From Brachynemurus nebulosus (Eukaryota; Arthropoda; Insecta; Neuroptera; Myrmeleontidae), in contig JAPWDM010000024.1 in assembly GCA_035578155.1 (NCBI GenBank), positions 4,834,961-4,898,960 on the forward strand: a DNA stretch of 64,000 bases, given 5' to 3'. Made by a program: the position numbers and the translations under genes. Of this stretch, positions 35,476 to 47,650 are shown piece after piece. How positions within the stretch are numbered: the stretch's first letter is position 1; each line of letters starts with the position of its first letter. Below the pieces are notes generated by a model. It was not told the origin of the DNA, ran no database searches, and saw only the letters and a list, made by a program, of their open reading frames with translations.

Positions 35476-36200
35476 TGTAATGCAAGGGCGTTTCTTGCAC
35501 GTATTTATAACTTGATTTTGACGCCGAAAAACTCGATATATTAATTGTTGGATGCCATTAATTCTGTTTGTCCCTGTTTCGTGGGTTACTATGTGAGGAA
35601 TAATCCTCCGGAGACCAGCATTACGCGTGGCGGTTTGTGTCGACAGTTTTTCGTTGGTAAAATAATTCGTCAGTAGATGGTTAAATTGGTATTTTAAATA
35701 ATAAATGTTTATTTCTTTTTAATATTTAATGTTTATTATTATTTAAGGCACTTTTATATTTTAAATGTTTACAAAAATATTTTACAAAAATTTAATTTAA
35801 ATATTGTTTAAATCTTTTAATAAAGAAAATTGTGACTCACATAAAAAATTACGTCTGAACCAATCTAAGGTCAGTTTGTGAGTTAGTGATGCACGAAGCA
35901 TCGTATCGCCGGTTCACCCGTGTTCGTTGGTCGTTCTGGTATCAAGTCCTGTGTTAAAAACCACTTAATTCGGGGAATCACAAAATGAAACATTGGTGTA
36001 AGAAACAAACATGTCGGAATAATAATGGCGGCCTTACATAGTTCACGTTACGGCCGCTAGTTGGCGCCATCAAACACATTACCTGGGGTTTGAACCCATG
36101 ATCAGTATAAAAAATTGACAAATTACGCGGCGGTAATCAACACTACATTAGTGTAAATTCGATTGCCTAAAGTTCTCGGCTTACGCCCACTACTGTTACA
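35476..36200 (-). repeat. 5' LTR (element sense is minus)
   Basis: The partner of 30051-30775. In the sense direction it starts TGTAACAGTAGTGGGCG. A TTTTTTATACTGATC stretch about 100 bp in could act as a TATA-type promoter element. Confidence 0.9.
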
Positions 36201-36480
36201 ATGTGCTAGGCAATTACAACAAAATAATAAACGGATTTCTAAGAACCGCTTTGTGCGTACGAAATATTTACGACTCTGTATCACTATTTTGTTTGAAAGT
36301 CAGTGAAATAAAATTCTTTTGGCTTAAAAAATGACGCATTTTTCGCTATTGAGAGTGGCTATTACGTTATAAAGAGTGTTTCAATATACGAATGATAATG
36401 TAAACCAAACAAACCTTTGTAATTTCTACGTTTTAAGGAGTTTTTCGTTAAATAGAAGTTCGTTATATAGAGTTTACACT
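36201..36480. mobile_element. ATAACGAA-ended element, right half
   Basis: The continuation of 29765-30050 after the LTR element insertion. It ends GTTCGTTATATAGAGTTTAC directly before a (TA)n tract. No coding. Confidence 0.55.
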
Positions 36481-36485
36481 ATATA

Positions 36486-36553
<68 letters not shown>
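36481..36553. repeat. (TA)n microsatellite
   Basis: A pure TA run between the ATAACGAA-ended element and the next element. Confidence 0.9.
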
Positions 36554-36555
<2 letters not shown>

Positions 36556-36558
36556 ACG

Positions 36559-37397
36559 CAGGGTGTCCACATTCTGGAAAGTCGGGGAAGGTCAGGGAAA
36601 AGTCAGGGAAGCTCTTAGGCGTCAGGGAAAATCAGGGATTTCACGAAATGTTCTGGAAAGTCAGGGAAAATAGGTGATAATATATTTCCCAATGATTGTA
36701 AATGAAGAAAAATGTTTATGTTCACAATTATGTTCACGAAAATATATCACGTAAATTATAATAAAGACTCACGGATATTTTTATTTTCTTTGAATTAATT
36801 CAATAAGTAACATAAAATTGTATTTTAATTTTTAATTGTTTATTTGAATGTGAAAACACTAGCCTTCATTTTTGTGACGTCATTTTTTTTACGTCAACTT
36901 CAACGCCCTCTGTACTAGTGAAAAAAATTATAATTAAAGGGAAAAATATTTTTTTTATAAAATATAGATCCTATGTTATCATATGTAAAAAAAAATTCCC
37001 TAAAAATAAATTTTTCACTTAAAAAAAAGAATTATTTAAAAAGAGTCTTTTTTTTAACTTCACTCGCTAGTTTAATTTTGCAATTTGTTTTTGATAGTGT
37101 CAACTACCGCATTCGGGGCCAATACGTAAATAATAATTTTGTTTAAATAGTTTTTTATGTAGTTAATTTAGCTTTACCCAATCCCTTAATTTCAGTCTTA
37201 CACGTATCTATTCGATAAAATAAAAAATTATGTAGGTATGTATTAAAATTTAAATAAAAATCGTGTGTTTGGACATTGATATTTCTAACCATTAATGGGA
37301 AACAAAAAGGTAATGGTCAGGAAAAATCGAACCTAATGTCATGGAAAGTCAGGGAAAAGTCAAGGATTTTTTTTTAGGATGGGCTGTGGACACCCTG
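36559..37397. mobile_element. CAGGGTGTCCACA-ended MITE
   Basis: The left end CAGGGTGTCCACA is repeated inverted at the right end (TGTGGACACCCTG). TGACG flanks it on both sides (36554-36558, 37398-37402). Near both ends are several copies of GTCAGGGAAA, for example GTCAGGGAAAAGTCAGGGAA. It sits inside repeat X, close to a (TA)n tract. The CAGGG ends suggest hAT, but only 5 bp of duplication can be seen instead of 8, so the superfamily is uncertain. Confidence 0.65.
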
Positions 37398-37800
37398 TGA
37401 CGGAAAAAAATAAGGATAAAAAAAAATTCCAAATTTTTAGCGATTTTTCGAATGGCTGTATCTTCGTGAAAAGTAGCCGTATCAGAGTCGTAAACAAGGA
37501 AATTTAAAGCTGGAAGTTTCTAGTTTTGAGATCTTGCGACAAAAAAATTTCAAAAGAACGTGTATCTCTCAATCGTAATAAATGCACTGAAAAAAAAAAA
37601 TTTAGAAATTTTTTCGCTTTCTTTTTTGGTCCACAGACTTGAAAAAAAGAAAATTTAAAAAAAAAATTTAAAAAACAAAATTTTTTCCTAAAATTCTTCA
37701 AGAAAATTTTCAAATTTTTTTTTGGAAAAATTAAAAAAAAAAAAATTTTTAATTTTTAATAAACTGACTGACATTTTGAGATCTTGCCAGTGGTAAATCC
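37398..37800 (+). repeat. Dispersed repeat X, copy 2
   Basis: It shares TTTTAGCGATTTTTCGAATG, GGCTGTATCTTCGTGAAAAG and TTTCTAGTTTTGAGATCTTG with the copy at 42015. It is followed by poly-A/T runs at 37620-37760. The minus-strand frame here is Phe/Lys-rich low complexity and is not a gene. Confidence 0.7.
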
Positions 37801-37994
37801 CATCGGGTAGTTATACGGCTAGTTTTTAAATAAATAAGCATATTATTTTATTTATGTACAACTATAGCAATCAATAACAATTACATGATATAAAATTTAT
37901 TTAAAGAAAAAAAAATTGAAATATTAACAATTTTGCTTTATTAATTTTTATATTGCAGTCACCTTAATAAAAACACATTTTAGGCTTATGGAAT
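37801..37994. other. 3' flank of the secreted-protein gene
   Basis: AT-rich. It holds the polyadenylation signal of the next gene (AATAAA on the minus strand at 37942-37937), about 55 nt past the stop codon. Confidence 0.5.
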
Positions 37995-38360
37995 TTAATG
38001 CATAAGTTCCTTAAGTGCCCCACCGACAATTTTTTCAAGTAAATGGACAGCTCGTGGAAATTCATCGGATGATACATAATCTTTGGCTGCTGCTACTATC
38101 GTCTTAGCCGCTAAATTTAAATCAACATGTTTCATAACTGACGGTGCCGCTACAACTAATTTCCGGAGAAGATCCGCTACTTGTTTAACCTCATCAGATG
38201 GTACTGCATTAACTTGTGCCTATAATTTTCAAATTTTTAAACTTAAACGAAGTAAACGAAACTGTTTTAAACGCTATTTATTTTAGAAAAAAATTATACT
38301 TACAATAAACGCCAAAGTAGCAACAATTGCAAACAAAACTAAAAATTTAACTGAAGCCAT
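37995..38360 (-). CDS. Small secreted helical protein, 93 aa, paralogue 1
   Basis: Exon 1 is 38360-38304 (19 codons, MASVKFLVLFAIVATLAFI), the intron is 38303-38220 (84 nt, GTAAGT...TATAG, phase 0) and exon 2 is 38219-37995 (74 codons and TAA). The first 24 residues form a signal peptide whose likely cleavage follows VNA, leaving about 69 residues. The mature part has no cysteine and reads as amphipathic helices, with HVDLNLAAKT and later EFPRAV. The paralogue at 47651 has HADLNKAAEA and DFDRAV at the same places, and the same intron position and phase. It probably acts outside the cell, but I do not recognise a named family. Insect salivary, venom or effector-like proteins often have this build, which is only an analogy. 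A TATA box lies at 38447-38440, 80 nt before the ATG, and AATAAA at 37942-37937. Confidence 0.8.
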
Positions 38361-38637
38361 TTTGGTTTTTTATTTTCGATTGTAGTATGCGCTGAACAAA
38401 GAGTTGATCTACAACTGGAACTCAGTTCCTTTAAATTTATATTTATATCTGAATTTTTTAACTGATAAAATTTTTCTAATGTCGATCAGTCAAAACTAAT
38501 AATTTTTTTTTATTACTCAATTCCAATTTTAAATGAAAATAAATGAATCTTTTATATAGCAAAATTAAAATGACAGAAATTTCAATTTACTAAAATTACT
38601 TTTCTATTACACAATTTTTTTATTACTTTTTGAAAAA

Positions 38638-38668
<31 letters not shown>

Positions 38669-39250
38669 GGATTAAATACTTGAAAATTAAAAAAATTGAA
38701 AAAAAGAAAACAAAAAGAAATGATGTATGTTGTACTACAGAAAAATACTAGGCTTGCAATGAATACCGATAGCCGAATACTGAATATTCGTCAAGTACTA
38801 TTCGGTATTATATTTTTTGTTTTTTTGCATTCTCTATAACAATACCTTTCTATCGATACCCTACGGCCTACACAACCACACAATGTATAAGAAAAAAAAA
38901 AGTATTTGGAGTACCGTAAAACCCCCTAACTTTACTTACTGAACCTAACTTTACTATACCACACTTTATGTTAAAAAATAAAATAAAATTTAATAGCTTA
39001 GCATACTTTTTAAAAAATAACATAAAATATAATACCTTAGCATACTTTTTTAGTGACACTGCTATTTCTAACAAACTACTAATGTTCTGTAGATTTTCTA
39101 ACATTACTGACCGCTATTTTCTTAAATCATTAGCTTTTTTCACTTTATATGGTGCATTCCTGTTTTCAAAAAGTGTGCAAACTTTAATTGATATTTCAGA
39201 AGCTATAAAACTTACACAGGTAATTTTATTATATGAAAAATTACATAATA
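38361..39250. other. AT-rich DNA with poly-T run
   Basis: Beyond the promoter region it holds a 25-bp poly-T run at about 38638-38662 and a region of repeated short frames near 38960-39270. Those frames read Lys/Asn/Leu-rich on one strand and show mirrored words (TTAGCATACTTTTT twice). No gene is supported. Confidence 0.35.
38440..38447 (-). promoter_or_regulatory. TATA box of paralogue 1
   Basis: TATAAATA on the minus strand, 80 nt before the start codon. Transcription would then begin near 38410, giving a 5' leader of about 50 nt. No clear TCAGT initiator is present at that spacing. Confidence 0.5.
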
Positions 39251-40470
39251 GGGAAGACTGGGGGTAAATGGTAAATTTTTGGCAAATGTTTTTTTTGAGG
39301 CACTAAATCCTCAAACATATACACATAAACACAATTATATTGTAGACAAATTAGTCCTCTACAGCTTTTCATGATGAAATTTGTGATGTTTTCACGAAAA
39401 ATGCATGTTTTTTCCTTTTTCCTGAAGTTAAATTTTTTTAACATTTAGCCCCATGGTGGGGCTAAATGGTAAATGGGTGAAACTGAGTGTCTCAACATAT
39501 TTCTAGCCTACTAAAACCACTTTTTGAGTTGTATAACGAAGTAAATATGTAAAAAGATATTAAAAAGGTGAATGATGTAAAGAAAAATGCCCATTTATTG
39601 AAAAGTACAACTTTTAGAAGGAAAATGAAAAATTATCAGTTTGACTTATTTTTTTCTGAAAAGAAAAGCTACTAAAAATTCAGGGAATTTTATAGTACAA
39701 CTGATAACAAATATGTAGAAATTTAGATACTTTAATTTTAAAAATTTCGTTATTTTCGATAACGAAAAGTAGGTTTCAACAGTTGTAATATGTTTGGAGT
39801 ACCTACAATTTGCTTCGCTTGAGCCTTCGTAAATTTCGTTACTTTTTCGCTACGACACACGGTTTAGAAGATATTTACGATCAAATTTTTCAATAACGTA
39901 AAGTATAATTTATAAACAAACATAACAAAAAACAGGTACACTTTATGATAGACCGAAATCAGAAGACCTATACACAAATATTTGAAATAAGAAATAGAAA
40001 CAATTTATTGAACATATAAACCGACAAATAAGAAGAGAAAATAGAAGAAAATACAAAAAAAACCATTTAACATTTAGCCCCACCAATGATTTAACACTTA
40101 GCCCCAAGGAGCGTTTTGAGCTTTGACAACGGTCACAAGAATGATGACGATAAATATACAAAAAGTTTTTAAAGATTCGTATTCACCATACATAAATGAA
40201 CTAATATACTTACTTTGTTGAAGATATGTCCGAAAAAACTCCTTTTCGGATGGAAAGTATGGCAGCAAAGAAAATTACTTTGGCATTATGGAAACACATT
40301 TAAGGATATGTACACCATAAGGCTCAGATAAACTTTACATTAATAACGTCGTTTGCTTTCTAGTCAAGAAGGCTCTCTAAGGTTAAAATTTCAGCTTTGT
40401 AACTGTTAACATTCAAAAGATAATGCATAAACATGGTTTTGACAATTTACCATTTAGCCCCAGTCTCCCC
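39251..40470. mobile_element. TA-flanked MITE, ends GGGAAGACTGGGGG
   Basis: The left end GGGAAGACTGGGGGTAAATG matches the reverse complement of the right end (GGGGAGACTGGGGCTAAATG) at 18 of 20 bases, followed by GTAAATT on both sides, with TA flanks at 39249-39250 and 40471-40472. Inside is a palindrome around ATTTAGCCCCATGGTGGGGC (39443 on) and two more TTTAGCCCC/CTTAGCCCC copies near 40072-40108, all echoes of the ends. A copy of repeat Y lies at 39700-39920. There is no transposase. Confidence 0.75.
39700..39920 (+). repeat. Dispersed repeat Y, copy 3
   Basis: The core TTTCGATAACGAAAAGTAGG and TTTGGAGTACCTACAATTTG match the dimer at 20829-22365. It lies inside the 39251 MITE, so it was either inserted there or is part of the MITE family. 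Confidence 0.65.
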
Positions 40471-40472
40471 TA

Positions 40473-41161
40473 TCAATAATATTAAATTGAAAAGAGGAAG
40501 TAGGAGACAGGAAATGAAAATTTTTTTTCTCATATATCACATCGTGTTGGATATCATTAGAAAGGGCTGTTAAAGTGAAATTGGGATTCCTTTTACGATT
40601 TTTCATTTTTTATATCCATTTATAAAATATTAAGCTTCAAAATGAAGTTGCTATTAGTATAAGTGAAGAAAAAATACACACACAGTCAGTCGGTCAGACT
40701 ATATTTTTCTTTTAAATATTTCTTACATTATCACCCTATATATCCGAATTTTCAAGAAAAATTGATTTTTATAACTGAAAATTCGTTGTTACGCAGGATG
40801 CTGCGACACGGGTATTATTATTTTTTATTCAGTTTTTTCAATTTATTCATCATTTTTTTTGGTTGAAACATAACTTATTCATACTCGGTCCGTAATTGCT
40901 TTTTGATAACCATTCCAACGATAGGAAAAAACATTTGGACGGTGAAAACATCAACTAAGTTGGAGAAACCACGTTACATTATATTCGCTCTTCAAACGGA
41001 TCGATGGAATAAAAGAAGATAAGATGCTACTATTTTCAATCATTGTAAACTTTCAGATGTTAATGTTTAGATGGATCTGGATCTGAATCATCATGGATTT
41101 GAATTTAGATTTCAATAATGATAAATACGTGATAACATATCACTTGTACTCGAAATTTTAA
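40473..41161. other. AT-rich DNA; no gene recognised
   Basis: No feature could be supported. Short frames have no domain. Confidence 0.3.
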
Positions 41162-41410
41162 CAAGCATATTGCAACTGTAAAAAGAATGAATTGCTTTTA
41201 AGCAAAAATGATTTAAAGGATATTGCTCCAGTTATGTTCATCGATTATTCTCATCAAAAGGAATTATTAAAAAGTGGACCGGTGGATATACGAACTGAAT
41301 TTAAAACGTTGAGGGCGCTACCAGAGAATATATCAACATTAGATTTACTCCGACATGATCGTATCGTTCGTTATAATCCGTTGACGAATATCGTTGAAAA
41401 ATTTATATGA
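41162..41410 (+). pseudogene. Protein-like fragment of unknown element, ~80 codons
   Basis: The frame from the TAA at 41159 to the TGA at 41408-41410 reads as ordinary protein: NELLLSKNDLKDIAPVMF, then SHQKELLKSGPVDI and RHDRIVRYNPLTNIVEKFI at the end. Codon use and residue mix differ from the low-complexity frames around it. There is no in-frame ATG near the start, so it is an exon or a fragment. The ending LLRHDRIVRYNPLT recalls C-termini of uncharacterised structural proteins encoded by insect mobile or virus-like elements, but this is a vague recollection and not an identification. Confidence 0.3.
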
Positions 41411-42664
<1,254 letters not shown>

Positions 42665-42784
42665 TTTCAGTCGAATTTTTCCTTGAAAAAATTGCACTTA
42701 TACAGCCTATACGATAAGAAAGGCGAGAGGAGGGGCGCTATCCGTTTTCGGGCCCGTAGAACACGATTCTGTAGAAAAAAATAT

Positions 42785-42859
<75 letters not shown>

Positions 42860-44325
42860 CCGCTACCTTTTAATATGTGTAGGGCCCCCCACTATGGAAG
42901 TTAAGAGCTAAAATTTGGTAAGTGGGGCTCATTCCGATGCAAAACAATACTATCAAAGTGGGGTCAAATTTCGGGCAAATTTTGAATCCGACCCAACATT
43001 TAAGGAGGTGGTGGGAGACGGCAAAGCAATAAAACTTTTCCAAACCGATTGGAAATAACGTTTCGGTCAATTATCTACAACATATCCAAAATTCAGCTTC
43101 CTAAGGTGATTTAGAGGGAATAGAGGGGGAAAAAAGTATTTTTGCTGGATCTAACACACCTACAGCCCCCCAGAATTAACGTAGAGGGTTGAAATTTGGT
43201 GTGTTGATAAAGTTTGTACCTAGGTTGTGCTTTTTGGAGGTTTTAATATCTTACCCCCACCCCCACCATTTTTAAGCTACAATTTCATGCTTTTTCGACG
43301 TTTTAGAAGTTTGTACCACTCGCACAGGTTACCCAAATAAACCTAGAGGGCTGAAATTTTGTATTCGGATTGAGTCAGTATCAAGGGGGTACCTTTTGGG
43401 AGTCTCAACTTTTAACCCTTACCCTCACCATTTTTATACCAAAAAGAACATGATTTTTCTTGTTTTTTAACAGTTTCGTTCGCGTCAAAATCTCCTCAAA
43501 TAAGCCTAGAGGGCTGAAATTTTGTGAACAGTTTAAGCTAATAGCCAGCCACTACTTTTCGGAGGTTACAACTTTTAACCCTTATCCCCATGATTTTTAC
43601 ACCAATATTTCCTTGATTTTTTTGCTTTTTTTCTAACACGTCTAGAGACTCCCTAAGGAAACCTAGAGGGTTGAAATTTTGTACATGTATTGAGTTAATA
43701 TACAGTTAGTGCCTTTTAGGGATTCCACATTACTTTTCCCCCCACTTCTCCCATTTTTACATCGGAATTCAACGGTATTATTAAATGTGTTTAAAATGCT
43801 TTATATTTATATAATATAGTACGATAAGACAAGTAAGCGAATAGTAAATCTAAAAGTTTAAAAAAAAATGAACTTACTTTTATAACAAATGCAATACATA
43901 CATATTAATTAATTTAAAAATGTTACAAAAGTTAATGTTTATTTATAAAGTAGGAAATTTGGATTTTTATTTAAGTATATAATAGAAATTTTGGATTTTT
44001 TTGGAAAGAATAAATATCTTCATAAAGGCCTTCCAGTTTACTACTTAAGGTCCTTTTTTCATATTTAAAAATAAAACACAAAGGAGGTTGGCGGATAAGC
44101 ATGGGGAGGAATGCCCTCGTACGAATTGTGTTGGCTTTTTTCCTGCTAACTGCTATCGGCACCAAATTTAAATTTACTGAGATTCAGCCCTTAAAAACTT
44201 AAAACCTTTTTTTTGAACCCCGATCAGCCGGACACTCATCATCAGTTTTGAAACCACCAAAATGACAAATCGCTTGTAGACTTTCAATCACATTTCGCTT
44301 GTAGACATTCAATACCGAAGATTCA
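42665..44325 (-). mobile_element. Array element copy 5 (inverted, 5'-truncated)
   Basis: This is the reverse complement of the 5571-11647 family. Its 3' end is at 42665 (TTTTCAGTCGAATTT) and its (TA)n tract at 42786-42857. The repeated TTTCAGCCCTCTAGG words are read here as CCTAGAGGGCTGAAATTT. It stops at TACCGAAGA, close to where the subfamily B piece of copy 1 starts (5992). It is more diverged than copies 2 and 4. No coding capacity. Confidence 0.65.
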
Positions 44326-44767
<442 letters not shown>

Positions 44768-45250
44768 GTCGAACTACCCATGTAGTACGACTATTCGACA
44801 CAGTCACCCCCTAGTTAACTACCCCTAGACTTAACATTAGGACATTGAGCAAAAACAGGTCAATTAAGTTTTTTGACTTAGATTTCAAATCTGTAAACAA
44901 AATTTTTATATTGTTTAATTTTCACCCCCTTTTTGCAAAATTAACTCCTAAATTTTAACCCCTAACCACGCCTGTTGATGCAATTTGAACAAATTTAATA
45001 TCAGTAGATAGCTCTTTAAAAAAGAGCAATATCGCCAATTTAAACTTTTGCTCTATCTCTTACCGTTTTCGAGATATTTAAAAAATTAAATTTTTACCCC
45101 AAATTTTTGGAGGGCGATTTCACCCCTTCAAACCGTTTTTCTGCCAATAAAAAAAAAATAGGCGTAGCTTATTTTTTAGTGTTCAACAACATATCTAAGT
45201 TTCATCAAAATCGATAGATCCGGCCTCGGGCCCTTTACTTGTTAGGTACA
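44768..45250 (+). repeat. Dispersed repeat Z, copy 1
   Basis: It shares GTACGACTATTCGACACAGT, CACCCCCTAGTTAACTACCC and GGTCCGGCCTCGG-like words with copies at 58650-58850 (reversed) and 60395-60824. The end CCCTTTACTTGTTAG is common to copies 1 and 3. Confidence 0.75.
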
Positions 45251-45312
45251 CTATAACATGTAGGTACAAGTTGAAGATTCGAAAAGTAAAACTATCATTC
45301 TAAAGCATTCTA

Positions 45313-46224
45313 CGAGGTGTGATCAAAGAATACGATGAATTAATTTTTATAGCAGTAACTAGGTACTGACGTTATATAAATTTGAAATAATAAATTCAAT
45401 AGCCTGATCCGTTGAGACAGTCAGTGCTACGTTAGAACAAGTTATTACTTACAGATCGACTTCCAGAGCGGGAAGAATGAGGTCATGCTTACCGTGTTTG
45501 TCGCGCATCATGTATACCGAACAACATATTAACATTAAATTTTGTTTTTAAGTTGCAAAAAAATGCTAAAGAAAGACAGAAATTGTTAAAATCAATATAT
45601 GGCGATAATGTGGTGGCCTTGAAGATGGATTATAAGTGATATGAGTAATTCAAAACCGGAAACGGGTCGGTTAAAGACGATCAGCGGTCGGGACGCGCCT
45701 CGACCTCAAAAAAAGTTCCAAGTTCGTGCCAAATTCGTTCCAAGCGGAAAGACTGTAAACTCCGAATAATATAAGGATCTACTGCAACGTTTTCAACGCA
45801 ATGTAGGAAGAAAGAGACCAGAAGAATGGATCAATGGCTTTTTACTCTTCATCATGAGAATGCGCCATTCCATACCTCGCTTTTAATCCGCGAGCTTTTA
45901 GCACAAAATAAAGTTCCTGTTTGTCCATATCTGGCTTATTTTCCGAATTTAGCACCATGCGACTTCTGACTCTTTCTAAAACTAAAAATCGTTCTAAATG
46001 GAAAATGTTTTGATACCATTTCCTTCATTAAGAGGGCCACAGCAGAGTAGCTCGAGACCATTTCAAAAGAAACCTTTCAGAAGTTCTTCCAAGCATTGAA
46101 TCAACGTTGAGATAAGTACATCGCTAGCCGAAGGAAGTATTTTGAGATTAATTCAAATTTGATTTAAACTTATTAAATTACTCCTAACAAAATTATTCAC
46201 CGGTTTTTTTTTTACCACACCTCG
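45313..46224 (+). mobile_element. Internally deleted mariner element
   Basis: The ends CGAGGTGTGATC and (reverse complement of the right end) CGAGGTGTGGTA are flanked by TA (45311-45312, 46225-46226). The 912-bp length is below the ~1.3 kb of a complete mariner. The plus-strand coding is broken by stops and frameshifts: an N-terminal part with KERQKLLKSIYGDN and GSVKDDQRSGRAS, then directly a later part with YKDLLQRFQRNV. After that come HHENAPFHTS, containing the second catalytic Asp region, where Asn precedes Ala-Pro as in HDNAPCH motifs, and YFPNLAPCDF, the third acidic block (usual form YSPDLAPCDF, here with Asn for Asp). The segment with the first catalytic Asp is deleted. It is inactive. 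Confidence 0.85.
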
Positions 46225-46659
46225 TATTAGTTTTAGAAAAATGATTAAAATTTTTTATTAAAACAGTACCGTCAGTTGGGACGAATCTGGACGATATTTT
46301 CAGTTTTTTGGCAATAAACTGTTTAGAGTTTATCTAAAAAATTCTAAAAAAATTACTTAAATGCTTTAATATCACGAGCATATGGGGCAGTAATAAAAAT
46401 ATCAAAATTGGTACTGCAACATTTTTTTATTATTATTATTATTATTATATAGTATCTAGATTCGTCCCTATGTGTGTGGCGAATCTGGACAGTGCTTTAT
46501 TTGCAATATAAATCACATTTAGTCATGCATATGGGTAAAATCGGACATAAAAAGATAAAAATAGCTGAACTTCCAATCTGGAGATTCGCTAATATAAATA
46601 ACTGCATCAGCGAATGACTTTTAATGGGTGAAATAAAACATTTTGGATTTAAATGAATT

Positions 46660-46756
46660 TTATTTCAATTTTCCTTTGAGTCTATCATACAAGGTCGATT
46701 TGGGAACATGGAAATATTCAGCAGCTTGTCTGAGCGATTTTCTTTTATTTTTAATA
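46660..46756 (-). pseudogene. Pipsqueak-type HTH fragment of a pogo transposase
   Basis: The minus-strand frame reads NKRKSLRQAAEYFHVPKSTL and then YDRLKGKLK. This is the psq helix-turn-helix found in pogo/Tigger/CENP-B-type transposases (S-L-R-x-A-A-x-x-F/Y-x-V-P-x-S-T-L-x-D-x-x-K-G). The CENP-B-type second DNA-binding domain and the DDE core are absent. Upstream the frame is cut by the hAT MITE at 46765. A stop follows KGKLK. Confidence 0.75.
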
Positions 46757-46764
46757 TCGGAAAG

Positions 46765-47025
46765 CAGGGGCGCAACAACCATATATCTACGGGGGATCCA
46801 ACAAAAATTTAAATTATCAATTTTTTTGATAACGCAATTCTCCGATAACAATGAAAAATGTTGTAATAAAATGTCGTCTCCGAATATTTGATTTTCAAAT
46901 AAAAAATATTAGTAAACCACTAAAAATTTTACTTTTTAATATAAATAAAATAAATTGAAGGTAAAATTTCCAGGTAACTTTAGGGGGTCTGGACCCCTTG
47001 GACCTCCCCGGTTGTTGCGCCTCTG
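46765..47025. mobile_element. hAT MITE nested in the pogo relic
   Basis: The ends CAGGGGCGCAACAACC and the reverse complement of the right end (CAGAGGCGCAACAACC) match at 15 of 16 bases. The flanks TCGGAAAG and TTGAAAAG (46757-46764, 47026-47033) are an 8-bp duplication with two changes. 261 bp, non-coding. Confidence 0.8.
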
Positions 47026-47226
47026 TTGAAAAGAGCCCATTTTATGTTATCTACAGTTTATACCCACTATCTTTTTATTTTATATTGACGCACCACGTAT
47101 GAATTCGCTTCACCTATAGACAATTTTTTGTTAATCAATTTATAAAAAAAAATTAAGCACAATACAGATTTCATTTTTGGTACAGATATTGTCAAAAAAA
47201 CGCCAAACATTTTGTTGCCAGTCCCT

Positions 47227-47292
<66 letters not shown>

Positions 47293-47557
47293 CTGTTTTT
47301 TTTGTACAGCAGTTTCTTTATAAGATATCAAAACGCGCGTTATTTTTAAAAATTATAAACAATGCGCCTGTAAAATAACAAAATACAAAGATGTCATGTT
47401 CACCGCTTTTCTTTGATGATTAACTCATAACTGACAAAATTCAGTAGCAATAAATTGATCTATGACCTTGTACGATCATAACACTGATGAAGAAATATCA
47501 AGAGGCAGCTCTGTCTAGATTCGCCCCTACTGTCTAGGTTCGCTCCAATTGATGGTA

Positions 47558-47650
47558 CTTACAAATAATAATTTACAAAAATATTTATTTAAAACTTTGA
47601 AATATTAACAATTTTTTAAATAAATGATAATATTTTACATTTTTAAATAA
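47558..47650 (-). terminator. 3' region and polyadenylation signal of paralogue 2
   Basis: AATAAA on the minus strand lies at 47589-47584, about 62 nt past the stop codon and only about 28 bp from the pogo relic. The transposon therefore marks the downstream limit of the gene. Confidence 0.5.

Larger units (their letters stand above)
30051..36200 (-). mobile_element. Young non-autonomous LTR retrotransposon (gag-like frame only)
   Basis: Two 725-bp direct repeats that look identical by eye bound a 4.7-kb interior, and the whole is flanked by ATGT (30047-30050, 36201-36204). The sense strand is minus: there the LTR starts TGTAACAGTAG and ends GCATTACA, a purine-rich GAGCCGGGGGTA sits directly before the 3' LTR, and the only long frame (446 codons) follows the 5' LTR. 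No protease, reverse transcriptase, RNase H or integrase was found, so mobilisation would need enzymes from a related element. Identical LTRs imply very recent insertion. The 4-bp duplication fits Ty3/gypsy more than Pao/BEL (usually 5 bp), but this is an inference. Confidence 0.85.
46269..47555 (-). mobile_element. Pogo-like TA-flanked element relic
   Basis: The ends CCGTCAGTTGGGACGAATC and the reverse complement of the right end (CCATCAATTGGAGCGAACC) match at 14 of 19 bases, with TA flanks (46267-46268, 47556-47557). Further end-like motifs (GATTCGCCCCTACTG, ATTCGTCCCTATG) lie inside. A pipsqueak-type HTH is encoded on the minus strand, and a hAT MITE (46765-47025) and a (TA)n tract (47231-47287) sit within. 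TA target sites and a psq HTH fit the pogo branch of Tc1/mariner. The right end is only ~30 bp from the polyadenylation signal of the 47651 gene. Confidence 0.72.

Noticed and set aside
38868..39444. Overlapping 67-99 codon frames on both strands
   Set aside because: Their Lys/Asn/Phe-rich content reflects AT-rich repeats, and part lies in the 39251 MITE end.
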